64,000 nt of DNA, from NCBI RefSeq assembly GCF_900585905.1, contig NZ_UTVH01000095.1, forward strand, positions 496,001 to 560,000, in the 5' to 3' direction. The notes under the pieces are model-generated. The model worked only from the letters and a program-made list of their open reading frames with translations. It was not told the origin of the DNA and ran no database searches. Source of the stretch: Pseudomonas viridiflava (GTDB lineage: Bacteria > Pseudomonadota > Gammaproteobacteria > Pseudomonadales > Pseudomonadaceae). Every line of letters starts with the position of its first letter. Position 1 is the first letter of the stretch. A program made the translations under genes and the position numbers. Of the stretch, positions 44,906 to 54,358 are shown piece after piece.

Positions 44906-46270
44906 ATGGCTTACGACTTCGACCTCTTTGTAATCGGTGCCGGTTCCGGCGGTGTACGTGCTGGCCGTTTCGCAGCGGGTTTTGGTGCGCGCGTGGCAGT
45001 GGCCGAGAGTCGCTATCTGGGCGGCACTTGCGTCAATGTTGGCTGCGTGCCCAAGAAGCTGCTGGTCTACGGAGCCCATTATTCCGAAGAGTTCGAGCAG
45101 GCTAAAAGCTATGGCTGGACCACCGGCGAGGCCGAGTTTGACTGGGCCACGCTGATTGCCAACAAAGACAAACAGATCAAGCATCTGAACGACATTTATC
45201 GCAAGCTGCTGGTCGACAGCGGTGTCACCCTCATGGAGGGCCACGCCACGCTCAAAGGGCCGCATCAGGTTGAAGTCAATGGCCAGGTTTACAGCGCCGA
45301 GCACATCCTGATCGCCACTGGTGGATGGCCGCAGGTTCCCGATATCGAGGGGCGTGAGCACGCGATCACTTCCAACCAGGCGTTTCATCTCAAGCAGCTG
45401 CCCAAGCGTATCGTCGTGGTGGGCGGTGGCTATATCGCGGTGGAATTCGCTTCGATTTTTCATGGCCTTGGTGTAGACACGTCCCTGATGTATCGCGGCG
45501 AAATGTTTCTGCGTGGTTTTGATGGCAGCGTGCGCAGCCATCTGCATGATGAGTTGACCCGACACGGCATGACGGTGATGTTCAACTCCGACATCCAGCG
45601 CATCGAGAAGCAGGGTGATGACAGTTTGCTGCTGCACCTCAAGGACGGTCGTCAGTTGACCACCGACTGTGTCTTCTACGCCACCGGCCGGCGGCCCATG
45701 CTGGACAATCTCGGGCTGGAGCATGTCGATGTGAAGCTCAACGACAAGGGCTTCGTGCAGGTGGACGAGAATTTCCAGACCAGCGAACCTTCAATCCTTG
45801 CCCTGGGTGACGTCATCGGTCGCGTTCAGTTGACACCCGTGGCGCTGGCCGAAGGCATGGCCGTGGCCCGGCGGCTGTTCAAGGCGCAGGACTACCGGCC
45901 TGTGGATTATCGGCACATTCCGACCGCCGTCTTCAGCCTGCCCAATATCGGCACGGTTGGCTTGACCGAAGAAGAAGCGAGGGAGGCTGGCCACGAAGTG
46001 CAGATATTCGAAAGCCGCTTCCGCCCAATGAAGCTGACGCTCACTGACAATCAGGAACGCACCCTGATGAAGCTGGTGGTCGACGCCCAGACCGACAAAG
46101 TCCTGGGCTGCCACATGGTCGGGCCTGATGCTGGTGAAATCGTTCAGGGGTTGGCCATCGCGCTAAAGGCGGGCGCTACCAAGCGAGTGTTTGACGACAC
46201 CATTGGTGTGCACCCGACCATGGCAGAAGAGTTTGTTACCATGCGTTCGCCCGTGGCGGCAAAAAGCTGA
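44906..46270 (+). CDS. gor: Glutathione-disulfide reductase
   Basis: A 454-residue NADPH-dependent flavoprotein that keeps glutathione reduced. Motifs: FAD loop [13 protein letters not shown] (9-21), redox disulfide [13 protein letters not shown] (about 40-52), NADPH loop [12 protein letters not shown] (about 170-181), [10 protein letters not shown] for FAD, and the C-terminal [11 protein letters not shown] with the active-site histidine. It ends in the ordinary way, without an extra selenocysteine-like tail. AGGAGA nine bases upstream supports the ATG at 44906. Confidence 0.96.
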   Translation: MAYDFDLFVIGAGSGGVRAGRFAAGFGARVAVAESRYLGGTCVNVGCVPKKLLVYGAHYSEEFEQAKSYGWTTGEAEFDWATLIANKDKQIKHLNDIYRKLLVDSGVTLMEGHATLKGPHQVEVNGQVYSAEHILIATGGWPQVPDIEGREHAITSNQAFHLKQLPKRIVVVGGGYIAVEFASIFHGLGVDTSLMYRGEMFLRGFDGSVRSHLHDELTRHGMTVMFNSDIQRIEKQGDDSLLLHLKDGRQLTTDCVFYATGRRPMLDNLGLEHVDVKLNDKGFVQVDENFQTSEPSILALGDVIGRVQLTPVALAEGMAVARRLFKAQDYRPVDYRHIPTAVFSLPNIGTVGLTEEEAREAGHEVQIFESRFRPMKLTLTDNQERTLMKLVVDAQTDKVLGCHMVGPDAGEIVQGLAIALKAGATKRVFDDTIGVHPTMAEEFVTMRSPVAAKS

Positions 46271-46382
46271 AGGCTGTGCGAGCTTCAGGTCGCGCAGTTT
46301 ATACCTCGGCACTCGGGATAAGTGCCGGTTGTGAAGACAGTCGCGGATGGATCCGCGATGAGCAATCCATACGTGGGTGGCG

Positions 46383-48074
46383 ATGCCATTGACCCTGAGC
46401 AAGCATACAGGCCCTGTGCCCAACATTGATGCCCTGCTGGAAAGCGAGCGGCAGTTTCGCATGCTTGCTGACAACATGAGTCAGCTGGCCTGGACCGCCG
46501 ATTCTGCAGGGGACATCTACTGGTATAACGAGCGCTGGTACGACTACACCGGCGCTTCGCTGGAAGCGATGCGGGCGCTGGGCTGGCGGTCGGTGCACCA
46601 TCCTGACCACGTCGAGCGGGTGACTGCACGCCTGACCCATTGCCTGGCCACTGGCTCGATCTGGGAAGACACCTTTCCGTTGCGTGGCAAGGATGGCAAC
46701 TACTGCTGGTTCCTCGCCCGGGCGCTGCCGATTCGTAACGAGCAGGGGCACATCATTCACTGGCTCGGCACGCACACGGACATTACTGCGCAGGTCAACG
46801 CCGAGGAGGCCCTGCGCGAACTCAATGAAAGCCTCGAGTTGCGCGTCGCCGAGCGTACCCGCGAGCTGGCTCGCACCAACGAGCTGTTACAGGTCGAAAT
46901 GGCTGAGCGTGAGCAGGCCGAAGAAACCCTGCGCCACGCGCAGAAGATGGATGCCATAGGCCAGCTCACGGGCGGCATTGCCCATGACTTCAACAATATG
47001 CTCACCGGTGTGCTAGGCGCGCTGGATCTGATTCAGCGGCGTATCGCTGCCGGCCGGATCGAAGAGATCGACCGCTACATCGTTGCTGCCACCACCTCCG
47101 CCAACAGGGCCGCGGCCTTGACCCACCGTCTGCTGGCGTATGCGCGCAGGCAGTCGCTGGACAACAGCGATGTCGACGTCAACGGTATGGTGCAGTCGAT
47201 GGAGGACCTGATGCGTCGCACCACGGGGGAGAGTATCAAGCTCCAGACCCGGCTGTGCGAAGAGCTGCCTTTTACCCACACCGATGGGCATCAGCTCGAG
47301 AATGCGCTGCTGAATCTGGTCATCAATGCCCGGGACGCCATGCCTGAGGGCGGGCACCTGATCATCTCCAGCGAGACGGTCTCTGTGTCTGCGCACTCGG
47401 CTCCGGTGCCTGCGGGCGAGTATGTGCGCCTGACGGTTCAGGATTCCGGCTGTGGCATGTCTGGCGATGTGCTGGCGCGGGTTTTCGATCCGTTCTTCAC
47501 CACCAAGCCTATCGGGCAGGGCACAGGGCTCGGCCTCTCCATGGTCTACGGCTTCGTCAAGCAGACGGGTGGCCAGGTATTGATCGACAGCGTTGAAGGT
47601 GAGGGGACGAGCGTTCATCTCTATCTGCCCAAAGTCCTGGATGCCAACGAGCCTGCGCCGAACCTGACCGAAGTGGCTCAGGCACCCCGCGCCATTCGCG
47701 GCGAGCGCCTGCTGGTTGTCGAAGATGAGCCCGCCGTGCGCATGCTGGTCGTCGACGTGCTGCGCGAGCTGGGTTATCTGACCCTCGAAGCGGCCGACAG
47801 CGAAGCGGCACTGCCCTATATTCAGGGTCGTGAACGTATCGATCTGTTGGTGACGGATGTGGGACTGCCGGGCCTTAACGGTCGCCAGCTGGCCGAGATC
47901 GCGCGCCAGCACCGGCCTACGCTTCGAGTCCTGTTCATGACCGGTTACGCGCCAGAAGCGCAGGTGCGTGGTGACTTCCTCGGCACGGGCATGGACATGA
48001 TGACCAAGCCATTCAATGTTGACGAGTTGGCGTCAAGGGTGCGCACCATGCTGGAAAGCCGAAGTCACGACTGA
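46383..48074 (+). CDS. Orphan hybrid histidine kinase (PAS-HisKA-HATPase-REC)
   Basis: A sensor kinase of about 563 residues. PAS/PAC domain about 18-138 ([20 protein letters not shown]), linker coiled coil about 138-185, HisKA with the phospho-accepting histidine in [15 protein letters not shown] (about residue 200), HATPase with N-box [20 protein letters not shown] and [14 protein letters not shown], then a receiver domain (about 440-560) with phospho-Asp in [10 protein letters not shown] and lysine in MTKPFNVD. No membrane segments, so it senses a cytosolic cue. No response regulator is adjacent. A GTG at 46377 could add two residues. Confidence 0.9.
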   Translation: MPLTLSKHTGPVPNIDALLESERQFRMLADNMSQLAWTADSAGDIYWYNERWYDYTGASLEAMRALGWRSVHHPDHVERVTARLTHCLATGSIWEDTFPLRGKDGNYCWFLARALPIRNEQGHIIHWLGTHTDITAQVNAEEALRELNESLELRVAERTRELARTNELLQVEMAEREQAEETLRHAQKMDAIGQLTGGIAHDFNNMLTGVLGALDLIQRRIAAGRIEEIDRYIVAATTSANRAAALTHRLLAYARRQSLDNSDVDVNGMVQSMEDLMRRTTGESIKLQTRLCEELPFTHTDGHQLENALLNLVINARDAMPEGGHLIISSETVSVSAHSAPVPAGEYVRLTVQDSGCGMSGDVLARVFDPFFTTKPIGQGTGLGLSMVYGFVKQTGGQVLIDSVEGEGTSVHLYLPKVLDANEPAPNLTEVAQAPRAIRGERLLVVEDEPAVRMLVVDVLRELGYLTLEAADSEAALPYIQGRERIDLLVTDVGLPGLNGRQLAEIARQHRPTLRVLFMTGYAPEAQVRGDFLGTGMDMMTKPFNVDELASRVRTMLESRSHD

Positions 48075-49069
48075 TCGCCGGCTTCGATATCCTGGGAAGC
48101 TGCCGACTCGGCTCGCAGGCTTTCCAGCGCCATCTCGGTCTTGATCAGAATCAGCTCCAGGACCCGGTTCTGTTGCTGCTGATCGGTCAACTGCTTTCGT
48201 GTATCAAGGGCTTGCTGATTTGCGTTGCTCAGGCGTTCCTCGAGCAGCGTGCAGCGAGTCTCGGAACGCTGGAACTGCTTACCAAGGCCTGCGACCTGGG
48301 CGTTCGCCACTTCCAGCTGATCGACCTGTTTATCCAGTTCGCGCCGTGTGGTGCGGATCTCACCCAGCAGGCGCTCATTGTCACGGTTGAGGGCCGTGAT
48401 TTCTTCCTGACGCACTATCCCCTGCTGCTGTGCCTGGCGTAATTCCAACTGTAATTGTTGCAGCTGCCCTTCGTGGCGTCGCTGTTCCTGCTCGCGCTGC
48501 TCCTTGACTGCGTTGCGATAATGCTCAAGGGCATCACGCGCATTCAGGTGTTTTTCTTCCAGCGACTGAATGTGACCGTCCTTGTCCTGCAAGCGAGCGA
48601 TCAGATCGAGGTTGGCCTGAGTCAGGCGGGCATTCTCGGTGTGTGCCTGTTGCAGCGCTTCGCGGGAGGTCAGCAGGGCGGCGTCCAGTTCACTGATGTG
48701 CCTGCTCCGTTGCTGCAATTGCGTGGCGTCGGTCGACGCCTGTAGCTGCAGTTGCGTGACCTCTGATGATTTTTTTCCCAGCTCCTCATCGCAGCGTGCC
48801 CGAACCTGGTCGGCAATGTCCTGTGCCTGGCTTTCCAGTCGTTGAGCGAGGCGGGCCACTAGTTCGGTCAGTTCCTGGCTGATATCGGGGGTTCCCGAGG
48901 CGAACGAGTCGCCTTCGTCCAGTTCTTTGAGATAGCGATGGATCGTGGTTTTTGAGCCAGTGTTGCCCATTTCCACACGCACGGCGTCGATGCTTGGGTG
49001 TTCGCCACGCGCCAGCAGGGCAAGCCTTGCCGTCTGCACCACTGCTCTGTTGATACCGCCCCGGGCCAT
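48065..49069 (-). CDS. KfrA-like DNA-binding coiled-coil protein
   Basis: A 334-residue protein. Residues 1-60 (MARGGINRAVVQTARLALLA, then MGNTGSKTTIHRYLKELDE) match the N-terminal DNA-binding domain of KfrA, the plasmid autorepressor. Residues about 60-320 are an almost unbroken glutamine/leucine-rich coiled coil. AAGGAG four bases before the ATG fixes the start. It is divergent from a tyrosine recombinase gene over a 155-base region with two inverted repeats, and convergent with the histidine kinase, which it overlaps by 10 bases. KfrA-type proteins usually repress their own promoter and can bridge DNA; a role in controlling or assisting recombination is inference. Confidence 0.85.
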   Translation of the reverse strand: MARGGINRAVVQTARLALLARGEHPSIDAVRVEMGNTGSKTTIHRYLKELDEGDSFASGTPDISQELTELVARLAQRLESQAQDIADQVRARCDEELGKKSSEVTQLQLQASTDATQLQQRSRHISELDAALLTSREALQQAHTENARLTQANLDLIARLQDKDGHIQSLEEKHLNARDALEHYRNAVKEQREQEQRRHEGQLQQLQLELRQAQQQGIVRQEEITALNRDNERLLGEIRTTRRELDKQVDQLEVANAQVAGLGKQFQRSETRCTLLEERLSNANQQALDTRKQLTDQQQQNRVLELILIKTEMALESLRAESAASQDIEAGDQS

Positions 49070-49093
49070 GGGTGCTCCTTCAATTTCGTACTG

Positions 49094-49120
49094 TGGTATG
49101 TATCCTGTAATTACATACCA
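49094..49120. promoter_or_regulatory. Inverted repeat 1, likely operator of the kfrA-like gene
   Basis: TGGTATGTA (49094-49102) and TACATACCA (49112-49120) are perfect 9-base arms with a 9-base spacer. The repeat is 25-51 bases before the kfrA-like ATG, over its likely promoter. KfrA proteins are known to bind such palindromes in their own promoter; the assignment here is inference. Confidence 0.55.
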
Positions 49121-49158
49121 TTTATTTCTAAAATCCTATTTTTTATTTTCATTAAACA

Positions 49159-49187
49159 ACACGGGATATTGGCGTATTATCCCGTGT
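49159..49187. promoter_or_regulatory. Inverted repeat 2, before the recombinase gene
   Basis: ACACGGGATA (49159-49168) and TATCCCGTGT (49178-49187) are perfect 10-base arms, again with a 9-base spacer. A possible promoter, TTAAAC (49152-49157) and TATTAT (49175-49180) 17 bases apart, lies across it, so binding would block recombinase transcription. The sequence differs from repeat 1. Confidence 0.5.
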
Positions 49188-49224
49188 CAGTGGCCCAAGC
49201 ACGTTTCCCCAGGCCCGAAACCGT

Positions 49225-50202
49225 ATGAATGGACGTCGAGCAATGCATGATGTGGATCGCTATATCGATGCCGCGACCCGTGACAACACGCGGCGCAGCT
49301 ACCGTGCGGCCATCGAGCACTTTGAAGTGAGCTGGGGCGGGTTCCTGCCAGCGACCAGCGAGAGCGTGGCGCGTTATCTGGCCGACCATGCGGCGACGTT
49401 ATCGATCAACACCCTTAAGCTGCGTCTCAGTGCTCTGGCGCAATGGCACGTCAGCCAGGGTTTCAACGATCCGACCAAAGCGCCCATGGTGCGCAAGGTG
49501 CTCAAAGGCATTCGCGCGCTGCATCCGGCACGTGAGAAACAGGCGGTCCCGCTGCAACTGATTCATCTGGAGCAGGCCATTGACTGGCTGACAGCGGAGG
49601 CAGAGCGTGCGCGGCAACAGCAGGACGCATTCACTGAACTGCGCTGCAAGCGCGACGCAGCGCTGATCCTGCTCGGTTTCTGGCGTGGCTTTCGCAGCGA
49701 CGAGCTGTGCCGTCTCCAGGTTGAAGACGTTCAGGCCGTGGCAGGCGCCGGCATCACCTTGTATCTGCCTCGCAGCAAAAGCGACCGCGAAAACCTCGGC
49801 AAGACTTACCAGACGCCCGCGCTGCAGCGCCTGTGCCCGGTGCAGGCATACATCGACTGGATCAATTGCGCGGCGCTGGTGCGCGGTCCGGTGTTTCGCA
49901 GCATTGATCGCTGGGGCAATCTTGGGGCTCAACCCTTGCACGCCAACAGCGTCATCCCGCTGCTGCGCCAGGTGCTGGAGCGTGCCGGGATTGCGGCAGG
50001 GCAGTACACCAGTCACTCGTTGCGTCGAGGTTTTGCAACATGGGCGCATCACAATGGCTGGGACTTGAAGTCGCTGATGAGCTATGTGGGCTGGAAGGAC
50101 ATGAAGTCAGCCATGCGCTACGTCGAGGTAACGCCGTTCAGGACGTTCCATGATGCTTCAGCGTCGATTCAGGTTTCTTCTATTAATGAACATCTCTTAT
50201 AG
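49225..50202 (+). CDS. Tyrosine recombinase / site-specific integrase
   Basis: A protein of about 325 residues. The N-terminal SAM-like core-binding domain spans about 15-105 (DNTRRSYRAAIEHFEVSWGG) and the catalytic domain about 115-320. Catalytic residues seen: Arg in GFWRGFRSDELCRL, Lys in PRSKSDRE, HxxR in SHSLRRGFATWA, Trp in YVGWKDM and the nucleophile Tyr in AMRYVEV. All are present, so it should be active. ATG at 49243 (MHDVDRY) is an equally good start. No phage or element genes, att repeats or tRNA flank it, so it looks resident, paired with the divergent KfrA-like gene. Confidence 0.88.
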   Translation: MNGRRAMHDVDRYIDAATRDNTRRSYRAAIEHFEVSWGGFLPATSESVARYLADHAATLSINTLKLRLSALAQWHVSQGFNDPTKAPMVRKVLKGIRALHPAREKQAVPLQLIHLEQAIDWLTAEAERARQQQDAFTELRCKRDAALILLGFWRGFRSDELCRLQVEDVQAVAGAGITLYLPRSKSDRENLGKTYQTPALQRLCPVQAYIDWINCAALVRGPVFRSIDRWGNLGAQPLHANSVIPLLRQVLERAGIAAGQYTSHSLRRGFATWAHHNGWDLKSLMSYVGWKDMKSAMRYVEVTPFRTFHDASASIQVSSINEHLL

Positions 50203-50303
50203 TAAAAACCAATCAGCAGCATGAGGTTTGCCAATGAGCCCCATGCCGCGATTGTGCGTAAGCTTCACTCCATCGAATTCACAACCCCTCAGGAGATTCA
50301 CTG

Positions 50304-50867
50304 ATGCCTATCATCAACAGCCAGGTAAAACCTTTTAAAGCCACCGCATTCAAGAACGGCTCGTTCGTTGAAGTTTCGGATGCTGACTTCAAAGGCAAGT
50401 GGTCTGTCGTGTTCTTCTACCCGGCTGACTTCACCTTCGTGTGCCCAACCGAACTCGAAGACCTGGCCGATCACTACGACACGTTCCAGAAGCTGGGCGT
50501 CGAGATCTACAGCGTTTCGACCGACACTCACTTCGCCCACGCCGCCTGGCACAACACTTCGCCAGCAATCGGCAAGATTCAGTACACCATGATCGGTGAC
50601 CCGACGCTGACCATCTCGCGCAACTTCGACGTGCTGATCGAAGAAGCCGGTCTGGCTGACCGCGGTACGTTCGTGATCAACCCGGAAGGCCAGATCAAGA
50701 TCGTCGAGCTGAACGACGGTGGTGTAGGTCGTGACGCTTCCGAGCTGCTGCGCAAAATCAAGGCTGCTCAATATGTTGCCGCCCACCCGGGTGAAGTGTG
50801 CCCAGCCAAGTGGAAAGAAGGCGAGGCCACTCTGGCGCCGTCGCTGGACCTGGTTGGCAAGATCTGA
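50304..50867 (+). CDS. ahpC: Alkyl hydroperoxide reductase subunit C
   Basis: A 187-residue typical 2-Cys peroxiredoxin that destroys hydrogen peroxide, organic peroxides and peroxynitrite. Peroxidatic Cys47 lies in FTFVCPTEL; resolving Cys166 in GEVCPAKW. The N-terminus [20 protein letters not shown] and the C-terminal helix (GGLG-free, [13 protein letters not shown]) are as in E. coli AhpC. AGGAG nine bases upstream. ahpF follows after a hairpin. OxyR control is likely from the family, but I could not find a full OxyR site upstream. Confidence 0.97.
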   Translation: MPIINSQVKPFKATAFKNGSFVEVSDADFKGKWSVVFFYPADFTFVCPTELEDLADHYDTFQKLGVEIYSVSTDTHFAHAAWHNTSPAIGKIQYTMIGDPTLTISRNFDVLIEEAGLADRGTFVINPEGQIKIVELNDGGVGRDASELLRKIKAAQYVAAHPGEVCPAKWKEGEATLAPSLDLVGKI

Positions 50868-50924
50868 CTCCCGTGAGTTGGCTTGGGGCGCTGAGCGCTT
50901 GAGCACGTAAACCGCATCGCCCCA

Positions 50925-50964
50925 AAAAACGCCCGGGCGAACATCGCCTGGGCGTTGTTTTTTC
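50925..50964 (+). terminator. Terminator/attenuator between ahpC and ahpF
   Basis: AACGCCCGGGCGA and CGCCTGGGCGTT form a long stem (loop ACAT, one mismatch-like pair) followed by GTTTTTT. It probably ends most ahpC transcripts and lets some read into ahpF, giving more AhpC than AhpF. Confidence 0.8.
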
Positions 50965-50989
50965 TACCTCGCAAAAAGGAATCGCCCGC

Positions 50990-52552
50990 ATGTTGGACGC
51001 CAATCTTAAAGCCCAGTTGAAATCCTATCTGGAACGGGTCAGCCGCCCAGTGGAGATCGTCGCGTCCCTCGATGACGGCGCGAAATCCCAGGAAATGCTG
51101 GCGCTGCTCAATGACATCATCAGTGTTTCGAAAGACGTATCCCTGAATGAAAGCGGCACCGACGCGCGCACGCCGTCGTTCTCGCTCAATAGCCCGGGAC
51201 AGGACATCAGCCTGCGTTTCGCCGGCATTCCCATGGGCCACGAATTTACCTCGCTGGTATTGGCACTGCTGCAAGTGGGCGGCTATCCGTCCAAGGCCAG
51301 TGCCGATGTCATCGATCAGATCAGCACGCTGGAAGGTGATTTCAGGTTCGAAACCTATTTCTCCCAGTCGTGCCAGAACTGCCCGGACGTTGTCCAGGCG
51401 TTGAACCTGATGGCGGTCCTCAACCCGAACATCAAGCACGTCGCAATCGACGGCGCGCTGTTCCAGGATGAAGTGACCGAGCGCCAGATCATGTCGGTGC
51501 CCAGCATTTACCTGAACGGCGAACTGTTCGGCCAGGGCCGCATGGGGCTGGAAGAGATCCTCGCCAAGATTGATACCAGTGCTGGCGCGCGTCAGGCTGA
51601 AAAGCTCAAAGCCAAGCAAGCCTTTGATGTGCTGGTGGTGGGTGGCGGCCCTGCAGGTTCGGCCGCTGCGGTTTATGCGGCACGCAAAGGCATTCACACC
51701 GGCGTTGCGGCAGAACGCTTTGGCGGTCAGGTGCTGGACACCATGGCCATCGAGAACTTCATTTCGGTGCAGCACACCGAAGGGCCGAAGCTTGCAGTGG
51801 CTCTCGAAGAGCACGTCAAGCAGTACGAAGTCGACATCATGAACCTGCAACGTGCCGACCAGCTTATCCCTGGTAAAAACGGCGAGCTGCACGAAGTGAA
51901 ATTCGCCAGTGGTGCCAGCCTCAAATCGAAAACGATCATCCTGGCCACAGGTGCGCGCTGGAGAGAAATGGGCGTGCCGGGTGAGCAGCACTACCGCAAC
52001 AAGGGCGTCGCTTATTGCCCGCACTGCGACGGTCCGCTGTTCAAGGGCAAGCGCGTAGCGGTGATTGGTGGCGGCAACTCCGGTGTCGAGGCGGCTATCG
52101 ACCTGGCGGGCATTGTGTCCCACGTCACCTTGCTTGAGTTCGATGTGCAGCTGCGCGCTGATGCAGTGCTGCAACGCAAGTTGACCAGCCTGCCGAACGT
52201 GACGGTGATCACAAACGCCCAGACTACCGAAGTGACAGGCGATGGCCAGAAGGTCAACGGCTTGCGCTACAAGAACCGGGTCAATGGCGAAGAAGTGACC
52301 ATCGCGCTGGAAGGGATTTTCGTCCAGATCGGCTTGTTGCCCAACAGTGACTGGCTCAAGGGCAGCGTCGAGCTGTCGCCACGGGGTGAAATCATCGTCG
52401 ATTCACGTGGCGAGACCTCGATCCCGGGGATCTTCGCGGCGGGCGATGTGACCACCACACCTTACAAGCAGATCATCATTGCCTTGGGGGAGGGTGCCAA
52501 GGCATCGCTTAGCGCTTTTGATCATCTGATCCGCACGTCAGCACCTGCCTGA
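50990..52552 (+). CDS. ahpF: Alkyl hydroperoxide reductase subunit F
   Basis: A 520-residue NADH-dependent flavoprotein that re-reduces AhpC. The N-terminal domain is a double thioredoxin fold with redox pair SQSCQNCPD (about 129/132); the rest is thioredoxin-reductase-like: FAD loop [15 protein letters not shown], active disulfide AYCPHCDGP (about 345/348), NADH loop [14 protein letters not shown] and [21 protein letters not shown] upstream supports the ATG at 50990. A perfect terminator follows. Confidence 0.97.
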   Translation: MLDANLKAQLKSYLERVSRPVEIVASLDDGAKSQEMLALLNDIISVSKDVSLNESGTDARTPSFSLNSPGQDISLRFAGIPMGHEFTSLVLALLQVGGYPSKASADVIDQISTLEGDFRFETYFSQSCQNCPDVVQALNLMAVLNPNIKHVAIDGALFQDEVTERQIMSVPSIYLNGELFGQGRMGLEEILAKIDTSAGARQAEKLKAKQAFDVLVVGGGPAGSAAAVYAARKGIHTGVAAERFGGQVLDTMAIENFISVQHTEGPKLAVALEEHVKQYEVDIMNLQRADQLIPGKNGELHEVKFASGASLKSKTIILATGARWREMGVPGEQHYRNKGVAYCPHCDGPLFKGKRVAVIGGGNSGVEAAIDLAGIVSHVTLLEFDVQLRADAVLQRKLTSLPNVTVITNAQTTEVTGDGQKVNGLRYKNRVNGEEVTIALEGIFVQIGLLPNSDWLKGSVELSPRGEIIVDSRGETSIPGIFAAGDVTTTPYKQIIIALGEGAKASLSAFDHLIRTSAPA

Positions 52553-52570
52553 TCGTCGCCAGCAGCACTG

Positions 52571-52607
52571 AAAAGGGCCTCATGAATATTCATGAGGCCC
52601 TTTTTTT
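52571..52607 (+). terminator. Intrinsic terminator after ahpF
   Basis: A perfect palindrome, GGGCCTCATGAAT and ATTCATGAGGCCC, flanked by AAAA on the left and TTTTTTT on the right. It should work for both strands and also separates the convergent gloA. Confidence 0.95.
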
Positions 52608-52664
52608 ATTGCCGCTCACGTGCGTCAGCCGGCTGCCAGCATGCGCATGCCGGAACGCTAGTTC

Positions 52665-53186
52665 TTACAGCGGCGTTGGCTGAATGATTTCCACCCAGTA
52701 GCCGTCCGGGTCCTTGATGAAGGCCAGGCTGTTCATGCGGCCGTCGGCCAAGCGTTTTTGAAAGGTCACGCCCAACGCTTCGAAACGCTCGCAGGCGACG
52801 TGGACATCGGGCACGGACACACAAATGTGACCAAAGCCGCGGGGATCGCTGTTGCCGTCGTGGTAACTGAAGTCCGCATCGTTTTCGGTGCCGTGGTTGT
52901 GGGTCAGCTCAAGCACCCCTGGAATGGACTTCATCCACTCATTGCGTGCGGCATCGTCGGCAGGTATCTGCGCTTTGTCGACCAGCGCCAGAAAGTACAA
53001 GCTGAACTTGGCTTCGGCGAAGTCACGCTTCTCCACCAGGCTGAAGCCCAGGACGCGGGTGTAGAAATCCAGCGAGGCGGTGATGTCCTTGACCCTGAGC
53101 ATGGTGTGGTTGAACACGAAGTTCCGGGTAGCGACCTCTGGCTCAGCAGTTACGCCAGGGAAGGAATTGAGGTCTTGCAAGCTCAT
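52665..53186 (-). CDS. gloA: Lactoylglutathione lyase (glyoxalase I)
   Basis: A 173-residue metalloenzyme that turns the methylglyoxal-glutathione hemithioacetal into S-lactoylglutathione. Start MSLQDLNSFPGVTAEPEVAT; metal ligands fit His in FNHTMLRVKD, Glu in VLELTHNHGTE, His in GFGHICVSVPD and Glu in YWVEIIQP. The length and the insertion around DKAQIPADDAARNEWM put it in the longer, Zn-type GlxI group like human or P. putida GlxI. It shares redox context (glutathione) with gor. Confidence 0.95.
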   Translation of the reverse strand: MSLQDLNSFPGVTAEPEVATRNFVFNHTMLRVKDITASLDFYTRVLGFSLVEKRDFAEAKFSLYFLALVDKAQIPADDAARNEWMKSIPGVLELTHNHGTENDADFSYHDGNSDPRGFGHICVSVPDVHVACERFEALGVTFQKRLADGRMNSLAFIKDPDGYWVEIIQPTPL

Positions 53187-53351
53187 GGATATCTCCGGTT
53201 GAGGTGTTCAGAGGGGTACGAATAGAGGGATACGAATGATACGGGCAGCCTGCGCTCAAGCCAAATCATCCCGCGCTGGCGGGTCTGCTACTTGTGGCCT
53301 GAGGCTCGGGCGTTCAGACTTCGTGGCTCGAACGCTCTGGTAGTGCCCACA

Positions 53352-53906
53352 ATGATTGACCTGCGACATCGCTTTTCATTCCTTGCCATTTGCGCAGCGC
53401 TGTTTGCCAGTGGCGCGCAGGCAGCCGACGTCATCGTCAGTTGGCCACCCGGGTGGCAGGTAGATGATCTGGCTGAGGTGCCCCAGGCCGCAGGCGAACA
53501 GCCTGGGTTGCTGGCGCGCCAGCGGGCGACGCGCAGTGACGACGCAGGCAATCCGCTGCTGGTGATGGAGTTGACCGGCTCGCGGCTGCAAGGCGGGCAT
53601 GAGGTCAACGTTCAGGGGGTGCTGCTGGAAATGCGCAAGGCCGTTCAGGTCAATTTTGCGCGCACGGGTTTTCTCAGCGTGTGCACCCGGCCACATCAGT
53701 CGCTGCTGGGCGGCATTGTCGCCGTCGAGACGCGATGCACCATCACCCAGAACGGCGTGCATGTGATGACCCAGACACTGGTAGCAGCGGCGTCGCCGGA
53801 CAGCGCCTGGTCATTGTCGTACGCAGGCTCGGCGGCAGCTTATGAAGATCTTGCAGAGGATGTGTCGCGGATTCGCGAAAGCCTGAGGCTGGGTGTAGCA
53901 CCCTGA
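53352..53906 (+). CDS. Periplasmic DUF4946 protein
   Basis: A 184-residue secreted protein with signal peptide MIDLRHRFSFLAICAALFAS (cleavage near AQA-AD). The mature part, beginning DVIVSWPPGWQVDDL, fits DUF4946, a family I know mainly from Pseudomonas. Two cysteines (SVCTRP and TRCTI) could form a disulfide. The frame opens 20 codons upstream, but the signal peptide sets the start at 53352. Its stop lies in the left arm of an 11-base hairpin. Function unknown. Confidence 0.8.
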   Translation: MIDLRHRFSFLAICAALFASGAQAADVIVSWPPGWQVDDLAEVPQAAGEQPGLLARQRATRSDDAGNPLLVMELTGSRLQGGHEVNVQGVLLEMRKAVQVNFARTGFLSVCTRPHQSLLGGIVAVETRCTITQNGVHVMTQTLVAAASPDSAWSLSYAGSAAAYEDLAEDVSRIRESLRLGVAP

Positions 53907-53933
53907 GATCCGCGCTGATACACGGATCTCAGG
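53902..53933 (+). terminator. Hairpin at the DUF4946 stop codon
   Basis: CCTGAGATCCG and CGGATCTCAGG form a perfect 11-base stem with a 10-base loop; the gene's TGA is inside the left arm. On the plus strand it is followed by AAAAAA, not T, so it may protect or weakly end the transcript. Confidence 0.5.
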
Positions 53934-53990
53934 AAAAAAGAGGCCCGCCGAGGCGGGCATGGGGCGCTAATCCTTTAGCAGCCTCTATAG
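53934..53990 (-). ncRNA. Minus-strand terminator of an unassigned transcript (possible small RNA 3' end)
   Basis: Read on the minus strand, GCCCGCC-TC-GGCGGGC is followed by CTCTTTTTT, a textbook intrinsic terminator. Just upstream is a GCTAA-AGGA-TTAGC hairpin with a GGA loop. No minus-strand gene ends here, and the mvaT transcript has its own terminator at 54313-54339. The transcript start would lie between there and about 54000; I could not fix a promoter. Confidence 0.4.
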
Positions 53991-54312
53991 TGTCGAAGCC
54001 GCTGTGAAAAATTTGTGAAGCCTTGAAAAAATTTTCCCCCGCAGGACAAACGGCCAAAGATCGGAACAGTCTGACAGAAAAGACGGACAACGCCTGCAGT
54101 TATAAACCTTTCTTGATGGATTAACTTGCTGGCCAGGGCGTGGAATTTACTGCTCTTCTGTTTATACAGCAGTTGAACAACCTTCGTCGCGAACTGGGCA
54201 GTGAAGGCGTATCAATATCGGATCCGAACGTTGTTGAACAAAGTTGTACTATTTTAGTATGTTTCAGTGCTTGTGCATCACGTCACAGCGCTGACATCAA
54301 CGACGTGTCAGT
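53991..54312. other. Intergenic region left of mvaT
   Basis: AT-rich, without a supportable gene. It may contain the 5' part of the unassigned minus-strand transcript ending at 53934. A TATAAC element on the minus strand near 54100 is a possible -10. Confidence 0.3.
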
Positions 54313-54339
54313 AATAAAAAAGCCCTGCAAGGCAGGGCT
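54313..54339 (-). terminator. Intrinsic terminator after mvaT
   Basis: On the minus strand AGCCCTGC-CTT-GCAGGGCT is followed by TTTTTTATTA, 20 bases after the mvaT stop. Confidence 0.92.
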
Positions 54340-54358
54340 CTTCCGGCGAACAGATTAC

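Noticed and set aside
50203-50303. OxyR site before ahpC
   Set aside because: ATAG and CTAT tetramers occur near 50180-50200, but not with the ATAG-N7-CTAT-N7-ATAG-N7-CTAT spacing; only half a site could be aligned.
49070-50303. Integrated element or att site around the tyrosine recombinase
   Set aside because: No flanking direct repeats, tRNA gene, phage or plasmid replication genes; housekeeping genes lie on both sides.
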